Origin: PALSA-1316 sp964499365
GTDB taxonomy: Bacteria > Nitrospirota > Thermodesulfovibrionia > Thermodesulfovibrionales > UBA6898
Length of the DNA: 64,000 nt
Assembly (NCBI GenBank): GCA_964499365.1
Contig: CAZCKU010000002.1
Location: 186,001-250,000 of the forward strand
Reading direction: 5' to 3'
The translations under genes and the position numbers were made by a program. Under the pieces are notes generated by a model that did no database searches, was not told the origin of the DNA, and saw only the letters and a list, made by a program, of their open reading frames with translations. Positions 25,294-34,048 of the stretch are shown in pieces; the stretch's first letter is position 1; every line of letters starts with the position of its first letter.

Positions 25294-25425
25294 CTACTGA
25301 TTGATGGCGTGTTCGATTTTTTCGATCTGCTTCTGCTGAAACTCCTTAAGAACTTTACCGGTGTACAATCCGAGACTGATGATCATCGAAAAAGCGAGAA
25401 CCAGTACCAATACCTTTGTCTTCAT
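25294..25425 (-). CDS. 43-aa single-span membrane peptide
   Basis: A 43-residue peptide read from the ATG at 25425 with TTGGAGG upstream. The N-terminus is basic, then hydrophobic (V-L-V-L-V-L-A-F-S-M-I-I-S-L-G-L-Y), followed by a charged amphipathic helix (K-E-F-Q-Q-K-Q-I-E-K-I-E). It is therefore a signal-anchor or exported peptide. Copy C of the conserved block precedes it. No family is recognised. Confidence 0.55.
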   Translation of the reverse strand: MKTKVLVLVLAFSMIISLGLYTGKVLKEFQQKQIEKIEHAINQ

Positions 25426-25856
25426 GAGATCCTCCAAGAAAAGATTGATAAATCCGGTGCGTCACCAAAGGTGAGCAAAGGGGGAACTTCAACTACGTCA
25501 CTTTTTGCCAGAGTTTAGAACTGGACATGCCGCGCAAAGGGAGAGTAAGTTGATATGCCTTTCCCGATGCTGAGATACAAATAAATGTCTTTAAGAACCG
25601 AAAATTGGATGCGTGAGTGAAGAGATATGACAGGTGAATCAGAGAAGCAGAAATATCCCTGACGGAATAAGAGAGGAAAGTAATGCGGGCGGTCAGAAAG
25701 GAAAGTGTGCTAAACAGCGCTGGAAGATAGTTGTTCTATTACAAGGCTGAAGATTTGTTTAGAAAAAAGGGGGAAGTCAGGGAGGGGATCTTGACGAAAT
25801 GCTAATTGTTCACATGAATAAGATATGAAAGGCGATAGGAAAATGGCGGTGAGAAA
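25426..25856. other. gene-free stretch between divergent small genes
   Basis: This 431-base gap separates the minus-strand small-gene cluster from a plus-strand gene. Its left part holds copy C of the conserved upstream block. The rest is purine-rich with short A/G runs. A TTGACG at 25791 could be a -35 box for the following plus-strand gene, but no convincing -10 lies at 16-18 bases. No RNA gene is recognised. Confidence 0.5.
25493..25570 (-). repeat. conserved upstream block, copy C
   Basis: On the plus strand it reads CTACGTCACTTTTTGCCAGA, then GTTTAGAACTGG, a variable 22-base spacer and GAGTAAGTTGATATGCC. It shares both conserved segments and the CCAG...CTGG arms with copy B. The GTTTAG element is 88 bases before the ATG of the 43-residue peptide gene. 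Confidence 0.55.
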
Positions 25857-26132
25857 ATGGAACTGACAGGACCGGCAGTCGAGATAGCTTCTGCCTGGCT
25901 GCTGGGCTTAATGATCTATTTCATTAACCCCTTGAACAATGCAACAGATCCTGCAGGTAAGATGAACTACTACCACAGTGAAAATGTAAAAATGAGGGAG
26001 GCTGTAAGGAAAAGTTATGGAGGGAAGATACATCTTGAATGGCAGGAAATGGCGCCATACATTCACTCGGGATTTGTCAGTTTATTGGGCTGGATATTGA
26101 TGCGGCTGACTGCATTTTTTGTTGGGGGATAA
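25857..26132 (+). CDS. small two-span membrane protein, 91 aa
   Basis: A 91-residue plus-strand protein with two hydrophobic segments: residues ~8-26 (A-S-A-W-L-L-G-L-M-I-Y-F-I) and ~71-90 (F-V-S-L-L-G-W-I-L-M-R-L-T-A-F-F-V). A polar loop of about 45 residues joins them. GGCGGTGAG lies about 6 bases before the ATG. It is isolated between two gene-free gaps, and no family is recognised. Confidence 0.55.
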   Translation: MELTGPAVEIASAWLLGLMIYFINPLNNATDPAGKMNYYHSENVKMREAVRKSYGGKIHLEWQEMAPYIHSGFVSLLGWILMRLTAFFVGG

Positions 26133-26818
26133 AAAAGTAGTTTGCAAAATGACTTGAGGGTGCCATTTACGTTTGCAGAGGAGGAGACCAAATTTTGAGG
26201 TTGTGTATTTTCTGGGAATGGCCTATTTAAGCCATTAGGGGGATAGAAAAAGATGGGCCTGTCTAACCATCAGCACATAGCAGGTGCTTTTACCGTAAAC
26301 CTGAACTTTTACTCTTTCAATAAATAATTACTTATTATTATAAGCCGCAAAGGCACTTCGGTCAAGAAACAGGCATCGTAACTCATTGATATTTCAAGAT
26401 AAAAAGAGCTATTCACACTTAAGTTTAACTGGTCAATTCTGAGAAGTATCGGAAGAATCGTGCAAAATCATGAAATATTAAGCAGTTAAGTCGAATTTCA
26501 GCCCGCTATACATGCCAGTATCGAACCCCAAAAAATGCAGTCATCTGTGCAGAGACACAGCAGAAGATAGACTCGTCTTCCAAAGAATCACATTATTCCC
26601 TTTGTTGTCATGATGTTACAGAGATTTTTCCCGGTAGAAGATCAGGGATGACATCTATATGCCAGATCAGGGGAAATTGCGTCGAAGGTTAGGTCTCATA
26701 TCAGGGAAGCGAAGAAATCCTGAAAAAAGCCTTCATTGCTGAGAAAAGGTTTCCAGACTCAGAGGACAGATTTCTTCTATTCGTAATATGTTCGTAAAAC
26801 CATTTCAGGAGGTCTCAA
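26133..26818. other. gene-free stretch upstream of parB operon
   Basis: A 686-base region without a convincing gene. It contains a very AT-rich segment around 26318-26345 and, near its right end, two direct TTCGTAA repeats. A 24-codon frame with a GGGGGAT upstream lies at 26253-26327, too short to call. The region is a reasonable place for the parB operon promoter, a centromere or an origin, but no iteron array or known parS palindrome is seen. Confidence 0.5.
26780..26797 (+). promoter_or_regulatory. paired TTCGTAA repeats before parB
   Basis: Two exact TTCGTAA copies start at 26780 and 26791, one helical turn (11 bases) apart, about 25 bases before the parB ATG and just before its ribosome binding site. 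Spacing by one turn on the same face is what a dimeric repressor would use, so this is a candidate autoregulatory operator. Confidence 0.3.
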
Positions 26819-27745
26819 ATGAAGCAATCAGAAGAAAAGAAAATCGATTTAGAAAAAACCCAGAATGGACTTGAAGAGGTCCTGCCCGGAGAACAGGTCA
26901 TGTCAATTCCGTTGCATAAGATCAGGCCGAACCCCTTTCAGCCCAGAAAGGTTTTCGACGACATAGATGAACTGGCCGCATCGATTAAGGAGGAGGGAGT
27001 ATTACAGCCTGTTATTGTAAGGAAAGTCACTGACCCTACCAGTGAGTTTCTCTACGAACTCCTCTCCGGCGAGAGAAGATGGCGAGCCTCTAAGAAGGCA
27101 GGCAAGTCTCATATCCCGGCAATCATCAGGGAGGCATCCGAGGAGGACATGAAGACAAAGGCGGCGCTTGAGAATACAGCCCGCAAGGATCTCAATTTTA
27201 TAGAAACTATGACCTGCTATCAAATTCTTGTGGAGCATTACAGGGACACTGAGTTGGTCGCAAACAAGGTAGGCAAGAGCAGAAAGCACGTCAACGAATA
27301 CCTGAAGATACGGGAGGAGATTTACAAACATCCGAAGGTGGCTGAGATATTCGAGGCCCAGGCCCGCGCAATCACATATAGTGCGGCGAAAGCCTTTGCC
27401 GAAGTTGCGGTAAAAGTATACCGATTGGAGAAGTCAAACAATAGAGAGTTTCAGAGGGTCATCAGGAATATGGAGGATGGAGTAATCGGCTGTATAGACT
27501 GGATAGTGAAGAAGGTGGTCAAGTCCGATAAGAAAGAGGGAATATCCGAAACTGCGCCCTCGACTCCCCAACATTTTAGAGAGACAGAGAGCGATCTGAT
27601 CCTGTCCATAAGAGTGAGAAAGAAATCGGGACTTCCCATGCCAGCAAAGGAGGAGATATTTAAGAGCCTGGAGGCATTCCGAGAAAGGGTTTCCGCTCTT
27701 GCCACCTTGGGCGCTGCAAATAATAGCATCTCTTCGAAGGAGTAG
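26819..27745 (+). CDS. parB: ParB-family partition protein
   Basis: A 308-residue ParB/Spo0J-like protein. The N-terminal ParB/sulfiredoxin-like domain shows I-R-P-N-P-F-Q-P-R-K-V-F, then S-I-K-E-E-G-V-L-Q-P-V-I-V-R and the CTP-binding-type G-E-R-R-W-R-A-S-K. A helix-turn-helix follows (V-A-N-K-V-G-K-S-R-K-H-V-N-E-Y-L). The C-terminal ~100 residues are divergent. ParB binds centromere sites and spreads as a CTP-gated clamp. CAGGAGG is upstream of the ATG. No parA is seen beside it, which is unusual. It is first in an operon with the replication-relaxation, rpoC and rseP genes. Confidence 0.93.
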   Translation: MKQSEEKKIDLEKTQNGLEEVLPGEQVMSIPLHKIRPNPFQPRKVFDDIDELAASIKEEGVLQPVIVRKVTDPTSEFLYELLSGERRWRASKKAGKSHIPAIIREASEEDMKTKAALENTARKDLNFIETMTCYQILVEHYRDTELVANKVGKSRKHVNEYLKIREEIYKHPKVAEIFEAQARAITYSAAKAFAEVAVKVYRLEKSNNREFQRVIRNMEDGVIGCIDWIVKKVVKSDKKEGISETAPSTPQHFRETESDLILSIRVRKKSGLPMPAKEEIFKSLEAFRERVSALATLGAANNSISSKE

Positions 27746-27749
27746 AGGT

Positions 27750-28619
27750 ATGGGAGTAGCAGATATCACTCCTCGTGATTTGAATATCTTCAGAATTCTG
27801 TCCAGTGGACCTGCCCAGCTTGGGTTTATCCAGCAACAGTTGGAGTTTTTCAAAAGAGGCAGACGATCTCGCAGGCAGGCGGAGGACCCTGACGAGGCAG
27901 ACAGCAATCTCTCTGATATATCTGAAAAGCACGAGGCGAAATCCCACCAGATATATCTTGCAAGAAGAGTACTGGTAGTCAGGCTTTCGCAGCTCAGGAA
28001 AAGTGATCTTATCGCCACAAGACGATACAGAGCTATGACCGGCAAGGGGATCTTTACCCTGTATTCACTCACTCCAACCTCCCGCGATGTACTCGTGCAG
28101 GACGGATACGCCAGAGAGCATATCCGCATGGTCCTGCCTCACAAGTATGGTGTCACACACGAACTTGCCGTATCTGACATCGTGCGGTCTATAAAGCGCG
28201 AGGCCGGTGCAGTTCATTATGGCTTCTCAATAAAGGATGAAAACACCTTAAGAAGCGAGTCGAAAAACAGAAGGGGAAGATTTCCTGACCTTCTCGTCAC
28301 GCTATACGTCCCCAGACGGCAAGACTCTCCGTTAAAAAAGGTCCTTGCACTGGAATTCGATAATTCTACGGAGGACCCTGATTATGTTGTAGCCAAGGCG
28401 CAGGGATTGGCAAATAAGAAAAAACTGCCATCACTGATTCTGTGTAGGGACAGTCAGCGTATTGAGAAACTCAGGAGAAGGTTCGACGAACTTGCCAAGG
28501 AAGACCTTCGTCTTATGGTCTTTTTTTCCCTTCTCAGCGATTTCATCTCAAAAGGCTTTGTGGGAACAAAGTGGCTCACTATTGACGGTAGAGCTGCCGA
28601 AGTCATAAAAAGCAAATAG
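27750..28619 (+). CDS. replication-relaxation family protein
   Basis: A 289-residue protein starting four bases after the parB stop; the start at 27750 has AAGGAGT upstream, the longer frame lies inside parB. The N-terminal ~130 residues look like a winged helix (R-D-L-N-I-F-R-I-L and R-R-V-L-V-V-R-L-S-Q-L-R-K-S-D-L-I, with a wing ending in Y-S-L-T). The C-terminal half has a nuclease-like alpha/beta pattern (R-F-P-D-L-L-V, then L-A-L-E-F-D-N-S). This combination is found in proteins annotated as replication-relaxation, which are common on plasmids and thought to act in origin or relaxosome control. Family call from overall pattern. Confidence 0.7.
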   Translation: MGVADITPRDLNIFRILSSGPAQLGFIQQQLEFFKRGRRSRRQAEDPDEADSNLSDISEKHEAKSHQIYLARRVLVVRLSQLRKSDLIATRRYRAMTGKGIFTLYSLTPTSRDVLVQDGYAREHIRMVLPHKYGVTHELAVSDIVRSIKREAGAVHYGFSIKDENTLRSESKNRRGRFPDLLVTLYVPRRQDSPLKKVLALEFDNSTEDPDYVVAKAQGLANKKKLPSLILCRDSQRIEKLRRRFDELAKEDLRLMVFFSLLSDFISKGFVGTKWLTIDGRAAEVIKSK

Positions 28620-28639
28620 AACAAAAGGTTGGTCTGCAG

Positions 28640-31600
28640 ATGATCCATACGGTCAATGAGCTTGAGGGGATATCCATTGGCTTACTTTCAAGAGAGAAGG
28701 TAGAGTCCCTGGCCAATGGAGAGGTGGAGATACACAAAACTGTCGACGCAAGCACAGGACTCCCTGTTCCGGGTGGTCTTATGTGTCAGAAGATCTTCGG
28801 TCCAGTGGAGTTCCTGCAGTGCGCCTGCAGGAAAAAGTATTCAAGAAAAGGAATACTTTGTTCCGTATGCGGCGTTATGACCAACGACCCTATAGTCAGA
28901 CGACAAACCTTCGGCAAGATAACACTTGCACACCCTGTGGTACATCCCTGGTTCAGAAAGATTCTCGCAACGTATCTTAATCTGCCTCCCCGAAAATTTG
29001 ATCAGCTTGTGAACTGCGACATATTTATAGTCTTGGCAAAAGGCAGGAGTCGATTTGAGAAAGGCTCATATATTTCCGCTGTCGAGTTCATTCATCATCA
29101 GTCAACTGTTTTATCAGGCGAGAAAAGGGACGAACGTTTTCGGGCAGAGACAGGTGGCCAGGCGGTCAAGAACTTAATCCAGGACATGGACCCCAGTGAG
29201 GTGGCTAACAGACTTAGAAGGCTGCCCCCCTCCAGAAGGATTAACAAGCGACTGCTCCTTCTGCGGGATATCCTAAGGGGAGGCGTTGACCCAAGTCGCA
29301 TGGTTATAGATGTCCTGCCGGTTCTTCCTGCGGGACTAAGACCGGTTGTTCAATTTGAGAATGGGACAATGGTAAGCTCGGACCTTAATGACCTGTATGC
29401 AAGAATAATCATCAAAAACAACAGACTCAAGTTCTTCAATGAAAATGACGCTCTTCCCTTTTTTACTTTGCCTGCAAAAAAAGCTCTTCAGCAGTCTGTA
29501 GATTCTTTGTTGGACAAGAAATACGAAACTAAAAACAGAACAGGCAAAAAGATATTGAAATCAATAACTTCCCATGTAGAGAGCAAAAACGGAAGGCTGC
29601 GTCGGAACCTGCTTGGCAAAAGGGTTGACTACTCTGGAAGATCGGTCATTACCTCAGGCCCCTTTCTGAAGATCCACCAGTGCGGAATCCCAATGGAATT
29701 GGCAATGGGACTGGCTAGACCCTTTGTATATGGGAAATTGCGACGTACCGGCCTGGCCTACTCTCTGAAACATGCAATGATACTCTGCGACATGATGCAT
29801 GAATCCGCGATCCAGGCGCTGGAAGATGAGATGAAAAAGCTGGTCGTTATACTGAACAGGGCGCCTTCCCTCCATAGACTGTCCATGCAGGCTTTTGAAC
29901 CCATACTGGTGCAGGATCGTGCGATACGTCTTCACCCCCTTACCTGCGCGGGCTTCAACGCGGACTTTGACGGAGATCAGATGGGTGTGCATTTACCGGT
30001 TTCAAAGGACGCACAGGAAGAGGCGCGGACTCTTATGCTCTCTACAAACAATGTTCTTTCGCCGGCAAGCGGCAAAGTGGCTATGTCTCCGAGCCAGGAT
30101 ATGGTGCTGGGGCTTTATTGGCTGACGAAGGAAGACCCTATGTCCACAGCCAAGGGGAAGATCTTCGCAGATATGGAAGATGCACTCATGGCTTACGATC
30201 ACGGGGTTGTTGACCTGCAAGGCCTGATCAAGGTAAGGATTGATGGTGAGATAGAGAAGACTACTCCCGGCAGAATAATCTTCAGCATGCTATTTCCAGG
30301 AATAATCCCTTTTAAAGATACCAACAGGCATGTCAGAAAAAAAGATATCGTCAGACTCATTGAAAAGACGATAGAAGAGGCAAGGATGGACGAGACGGTG
30401 CTCCTCCTGGACCGACTGAAGGATGCAGGGTTTGAGTATGCAACTCGTTCCGGCATCTCCCTTTCGATAGCCGATGTCACGATTCCAAAAGAAAAGCAGC
30501 AGATAATCGAGGAAACCGACAGAGATGTGGACCAGGTTGAGAAAGATTTCAATGCCGGTCTCATGGAGGAAAAGGAGAAGCACAACAAGATCGTTGCCCT
30601 CTGGTTAAAAGCTACCGACAGGATAGCCGATGCAATGATGGATAACTTTGGAGCGACTGATGGTGATCTCTCGGAAGATGAGAAAAAGCGCGCCAAGGAA
30701 TTCAATAGTCTGTTCATGATGGCGGATTCCGGAGCTCGGGGATCTAAAGAACAGATAAGGCAACTCGCGGGAATGAGAGGCTTGATGGCCAAACCAAATG
30801 GAGACATAGTCGAAATGCCCATCAAGAGTAATTTCAAAGAGGGACTCTCCTATTTCGAGTATCTTCTTTCCTGTCACGGCGCCAGGAAAGGGAGGGCAGA
30901 TGGAGCGCTTAAGACAGCAAATGCGGGTTATTTCACCCGAAGGCTCGTGGATATCGCAAGCGACCTTATCATCCATGAAACGGACTGCGGAACATTCAAA
31001 GGGTTTACGATGAAGCCTCTGACCGAAAAAGACGATGTAATCATCCCGCTGGAAGAGAGAATATCCGGGCGTGTATCAACGTTGGAAGTTAAGAACCCTC
31101 TGACAGGCGAAATACTTGTAGAGAAAAATGGTTTGATATCGAAGTCAATTGCTGAAAAGATTGTCTCTCAGGGCATAACACAGGTGTCAGTGAGGTCCCC
31201 CCTCTTCTGTGACCTTGAGAATGGCATCTGTGCAATGTGCTACGGACATGAGCTATCGAAGAAGAAGTTTCCTGAGATCGGCGAGGCTGTCGGAATCACA
31301 GCGGCGCAGTCCATCGGTGAGCCCGGAACCCAACTTACCCTGAGAACCTTCCATTCAGGCGGGAGCGCTTCGGGTGGCGACCAAAAGAGTTATATTGAGG
31401 CAAGAGAAGACGGTACTGTGAGTATCAAGGACGCTGTAACCGTCACAGATAGGGAGGGGCACAGGGTTATCGTAAATAGGAATGCCCGACTGTTTCTTAT
31501 AACAAACGGGGTTGAGCGTGAGGTAGGCAGACTGCCTTACGGCTCCTATCTTTTCGCAGGCGAAAACGACGAAGTACGAAAAGGACAGCGCATTGCCGAA

Positions 31601-32683
31601 TGGGACCCGTTCAATTTGCCCATTATATCGACAAGCGAAGGAGAGGCAAGGTATGAGAGCATTATAAAGGGCGTAACTGCTAAAGAGGAAAACGATCCCG
31701 TAACGGGGGTTACCAGAATATTAATTAAGTCTATTTTGGCCGACGAGGTTCCGAAGATAATTATCGGCGAGAAGGAGTACCAACTACCTATAGGCGCAAT
31801 GCCGATTGCCCGCGAAGGTCAAACCGTCAGTCCCGGAGATGTAATCGCCAAGATCCCCAAACAATCAGCCAAGAATGTCGACATTACCGGCGGCCTTACG
31901 CGGGTCCTTGAGCTTCTGGAGGTAAGGAAGGTCAAGCATAAAGCTATTATGTCAGAAATAGACGGTGAGGTGAGGATCGGGCCTCCCCGACAGGGAAAGG
32001 TGCCAATAGAAGTGGTCTCTGATACCGGCGAGAAAAGAGAATATCACGCAGGCGTGGGAGAACAGCTGAATTTTTATAACGGCGACCAGATTAAGGCAGG
32101 TGACCTGCTCCATGACGGTGCAATTGCGATAGAAGACGTCTTAAGAGTCAAAGGTGTCGAAGCTGCGGCTTCCTATATCATCGATGAGGTTCAGAAAATC
32201 TACAGAATGCAGGGTGTCGAGACCAGCGACAAACATTTCGAGGTAATTTTAAGGAAAATGCTAAATAAAGTTGTAATCACCGATCCAGGAGAAACAGCTT
32301 TTGTCACCGGCGAGAGGATTCTCCTGAAGGCATTCCTGAGGGAAAACCAGTGCACACCCGGCCGCAAAGCCCGCGCTATGTCAACCATAGTCAGTCTGAC
32401 AAAAGCATCCCTTGAGGCCGAAAGCTGGATATCGGCAGCGTCGTTTCAGAACACCAAAGAGATTCTCTCTAACGCGGCAGCGAGAAACAAGGTCGATTAC
32501 CTAAAAGGGACCAAAGAATGCATTATTCTGGGCGCCCCAATACCGATAGGCACTGGGCACCCAAGCAGGCTTTCTCCGAGGATGTACCAAAATAAACTGT
32601 CGAAAAAAGAGAAGAAAAGATTGGAGGCCCTTGAGAAATTGGAGAGACTTTTTGGAGCGACAGGCTTGACAACGCCCCCCTGA
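28640..32683 (+). CDS. rpoC: DNA-directed RNA polymerase beta' subunit, element-borne
   Basis: A full-length 1347-residue beta' subunit. Catalytic N-A-D-F-D-G-D-Q-M is at residues 440-448, with the three metal-binding aspartates D442, D444 and D446. The N-terminal zinc site is complete (C61, C63, C74, C77), as is the second (E-T-D-C-G-T with C-x6-C-x2-C). The lid/rudder-adjacent L-L-G-K-R-V-D-Y-S-G-R-S-V-I, trigger-loop start M-A-D-S-G-A-R-G (694) and trigger-loop H746 are conserved. No large trigger-loop insertion like that of E. coli is present. The lid segment is more divergent. The gene is 20 bases after the replication-relaxation gene in the parB operon; no rpoB is in the window. It looks functional, not decayed. 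Confidence 0.97.
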   Translation: MIHTVNELEGISIGLLSREKVESLANGEVEIHKTVDASTGLPVPGGLMCQKIFGPVEFLQCACRKKYSRKGILCSVCGVMTNDPIVRRQTFGKITLAHPVVHPWFRKILATYLNLPPRKFDQLVNCDIFIVLAKGRSRFEKGSYISAVEFIHHQSTVLSGEKRDERFRAETGGQAVKNLIQDMDPSEVANRLRRLPPSRRINKRLLLLRDILRGGVDPSRMVIDVLPVLPAGLRPVVQFENGTMVSSDLNDLYARIIIKNNRLKFFNENDALPFFTLPAKKALQQSVDSLLDKKYETKNRTGKKILKSITSHVESKNGRLRRNLLGKRVDYSGRSVITSGPFLKIHQCGIPMELAMGLARPFVYGKLRRTGLAYSLKHAMILCDMMHESAIQALEDEMKKLVVILNRAPSLHRLSMQAFEPILVQDRAIRLHPLTCAGFNADFDGDQMGVHLPVSKDAQEEARTLMLSTNNVLSPASGKVAMSPSQDMVLGLYWLTKEDPMSTAKGKIFADMEDALMAYDHGVVDLQGLIKVRIDGEIEKTTPGRIIFSMLFPGIIPFKDTNRHVRKKDIVRLIEKTIEEARMDETVLLLDRLKDAGFEYATRSGISLSIADVTIPKEKQQIIEETDRDVDQVEKDFNAGLMEEKEKHNKIVALWLKATDRIADAMMDNFGATDGDLSEDEKKRAKEFNSLFMMADSGARGSKEQIRQLAGMRGLMAKPNGDIVEMPIKSNFKEGLSYFEYLLSCHGARKGRADGALKTANAGYFTRRLVDIASDLIIHETDCGTFKGFTMKPLTEKDDVIIPLEERISGRVSTLEVKNPLTGEILVEKNGLISKSIAEKIVSQGITQVSVRSPLFCDLENGICAMCYGHELSKKKFPEIGEAVGITAAQSIGEPGTQLTLRTFHSGGSASGGDQKSYIEAREDGTVSIKDAVTVTDREGHRVIVNRNARLFLITNGVEREVGRLPYGSYLFAGENDEVRKGQRIAEWDPFNLPIISTSEGEARYESIIKGVTAKEENDPVTGVTRILIKSILADEVPKIIIGEKEYQLPIGAMPIAREGQTVSPGDVIAKIPKQSAKNVDITGGLTRVLELLEVRKVKHKAIMSEIDGEVRIGPPRQGKVPIEVVSDTGEKREYHAGVGEQLNFYNGDQIKAGDLLHDGAIAIEDVLRVKGVEAAASYIIDEVQKIYRMQGVETSDKHFEVILRKMLNKVVITDPGETAFVTGERILLKAFLRENQCTPGRKARAMSTIVSLTKASLEAESWISAASFQNTKEILSNAAARNKVDYLKGTKECIILGAPIPIGTGHPSRLSPRMYQNKLSKKEKKRLEALEKLERLFGATGLTTPP

Positions 32684-32719
32684 AACTCAATATATCTTAA
32701 TAGAGGATAAATAAATACT

Positions 32720-33787
32720 ATGGAATTTCTATATCAAGCGTTGGCAATCACTGGGATGTTCAGCCTCATAGTCGTCTCGCACGAACTTGGGCATTTCGTT
32801 GCAGCAAAAGTGGCAGGGGTAAAGGTAAAAAAGTTCTCGCTCGGTTTTGGCCCCGCCCTCTACAGGAGGAAAGTGAACGGAACTGAATTTCTGCTCTCTC
32901 TTATACAGCTTGGCGGATATGTGGAGCTACTTGGCGAGGACCCTGCAGAGGATGTTTCCGAAGAAGACAAGGCGCAGTCGTTCAGGCATCAGCCCATCTG
33001 CATCAGGGCTCTGGTAGTGCTCGCAGGAGCCTTTTTCAATATTCTCCTCGCAATTGTTCTTTTGACAGTTGTCTATTGGAGTGGCATCTCTGTATTGGCC
33101 CCCGAAATTGGCTCGGTTTCCAAGGGTTCGCCCGCAGAAATAGCCGGCGTAATGCCAGGGGACAGGGTTCTGGAAATCAATAGAGTGCAGGTTCAGATAT
33201 ACGAAGATGCGATAAGAGTCATTCAGGAGAATCCCGGAGTATCTCTGCCCATAAAGCTTCAGAGGGCCGACAGAGTCATACTTACAGCTGTAATGCCGGA
33301 GAAGCGTGTTGGATATGATGCCTTGAAGCGCCCTTCTGAGACAGGTTTCTTTGGCGTAAGCCCGAAGGGAACAAAAACAGTTTACAGGGTTAATATTATT
33401 GAGGCTTTCACGAAGGCTCTGGGAAAGGCCTGGGAAATGACAAGCTTGGTCTCCTCTGCCTTCATCATGTTGCTCAAGGGGCAGTTGCCACTTTCAGCCC
33501 TCGGCGGACCCATAATGGTCGTTAAGTCGGCAAGCGATCAGATAAACATCGGCCTGCAGAATTTCATCTTCACTATCGCTTTTCTGAGCGTAAACATAGG
33601 GGTCTTCAATCTTATCCCCTTTCCTGCTCTGGATGGCGGGTTCATGATATTTCTGCTCCTGGAGTGCCTGAGGGGAAAGCCTTTGAAGCCTAACACAATG
33701 CTTCTTATCCAGAAACTGGGGATCTCATCCCTGATCGTGCTGGTTGTTTTCGTGTTCTACCACGATATCACGGAGCTCGTCAAATAG
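32720..33787 (+). CDS. rseP: RseP-like site-2 intramembrane zinc protease
   Basis: A 355-residue membrane metalloprotease of family M50. The zinc motif H-E-L-G-H is at residues 21-25 in the first membrane span; a PDZ domain follows (G-S-P-A-E-I-A-G-V-M-P-G-D-R-V-L-E-I-N) between the second and third spans; the third zinc ligand lies in N-L-I-P-F-P-A-L-D-G-G near residue 305. There is one PDZ domain rather than the two of E. coli RseP. Site-2 proteases cut membrane-anchored regulators, often anti-sigma factors, or clear signal peptides. It follows rpoC by 36 bases; GAGG lies rather far (13 bases) from the ATG. A mobile-element location is unusual. Confidence 0.93.
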   Translation: MEFLYQALAITGMFSLIVVSHELGHFVAAKVAGVKVKKFSLGFGPALYRRKVNGTEFLLSLIQLGGYVELLGEDPAEDVSEEDKAQSFRHQPICIRALVVLAGAFFNILLAIVLLTVVYWSGISVLAPEIGSVSKGSPAEIAGVMPGDRVLEINRVQVQIYEDAIRVIQENPGVSLPIKLQRADRVILTAVMPEKRVGYDALKRPSETGFFGVSPKGTKTVYRVNIIEAFTKALGKAWEMTSLVSSAFIMLLKGQLPLSALGGPIMVVKSASDQINIGLQNFIFTIAFLSVNIGVFNLIPFPALDGGFMIFLLLECLRGKPLKPNTMLLIQKLGISSLIVLVVFVFYHDITELVK

Positions 33788-33893
33788 CTTCTCATTACAG
33801 TCGGTCGCCTCCCGGTATCAACGGGATGCGGAAAGAAGGGTACAATGCCTGAACGTGGTAACTGCAAACTGACATATTCGCTAAATCATAAAA

Positions 33894-33959
33894 TCCGTTA
33901 GTTTCTTACATTACTTGACATATCAGCGGATACAGATGGCTGTGAGGAATACTAACGGA
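33894..33959. repeat. 9-bp inverted repeat with 48-base spacer
   Basis: TCCGTTAGT at 33894 has its exact reverse complement ACTAACGGA at 33951. The 48-base spacer includes TTGACA. It lies 90 bases upstream of the tRNA fragment and could be a recombinase arm site, an operator pair or chance. Confidence 0.35.
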
Positions 33960-34048
33960 ATTTAACATGATGCCCCGAAGACCATAGAAAGCGGTGGCAC
34001 GGGAATTATTTTAGAGTCGCAATGCGGTTGAACCACAAATCATACCAA

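Noticed and set aside
26133..26818. Origin of replication with iterons or a parS site
   Set aside because: No repeated 15-25 base units or the standard ParB palindrome were found; only the paired 7-base repeats before parB are clear.
30199..30837. 212-codon minus-strand frame inside rpoC
   Set aside because: Serine-rich antisense shadow of a conserved coding region; no start signal.
28640..32683. rpoC as a pseudogene or a highly diverged jumbo-phage polymerase subunit
   Set aside because: The frame is full length and all catalytic and zinc-binding residues are standard bacterial; jumbo-phage beta' subunits are split and far more divergent.
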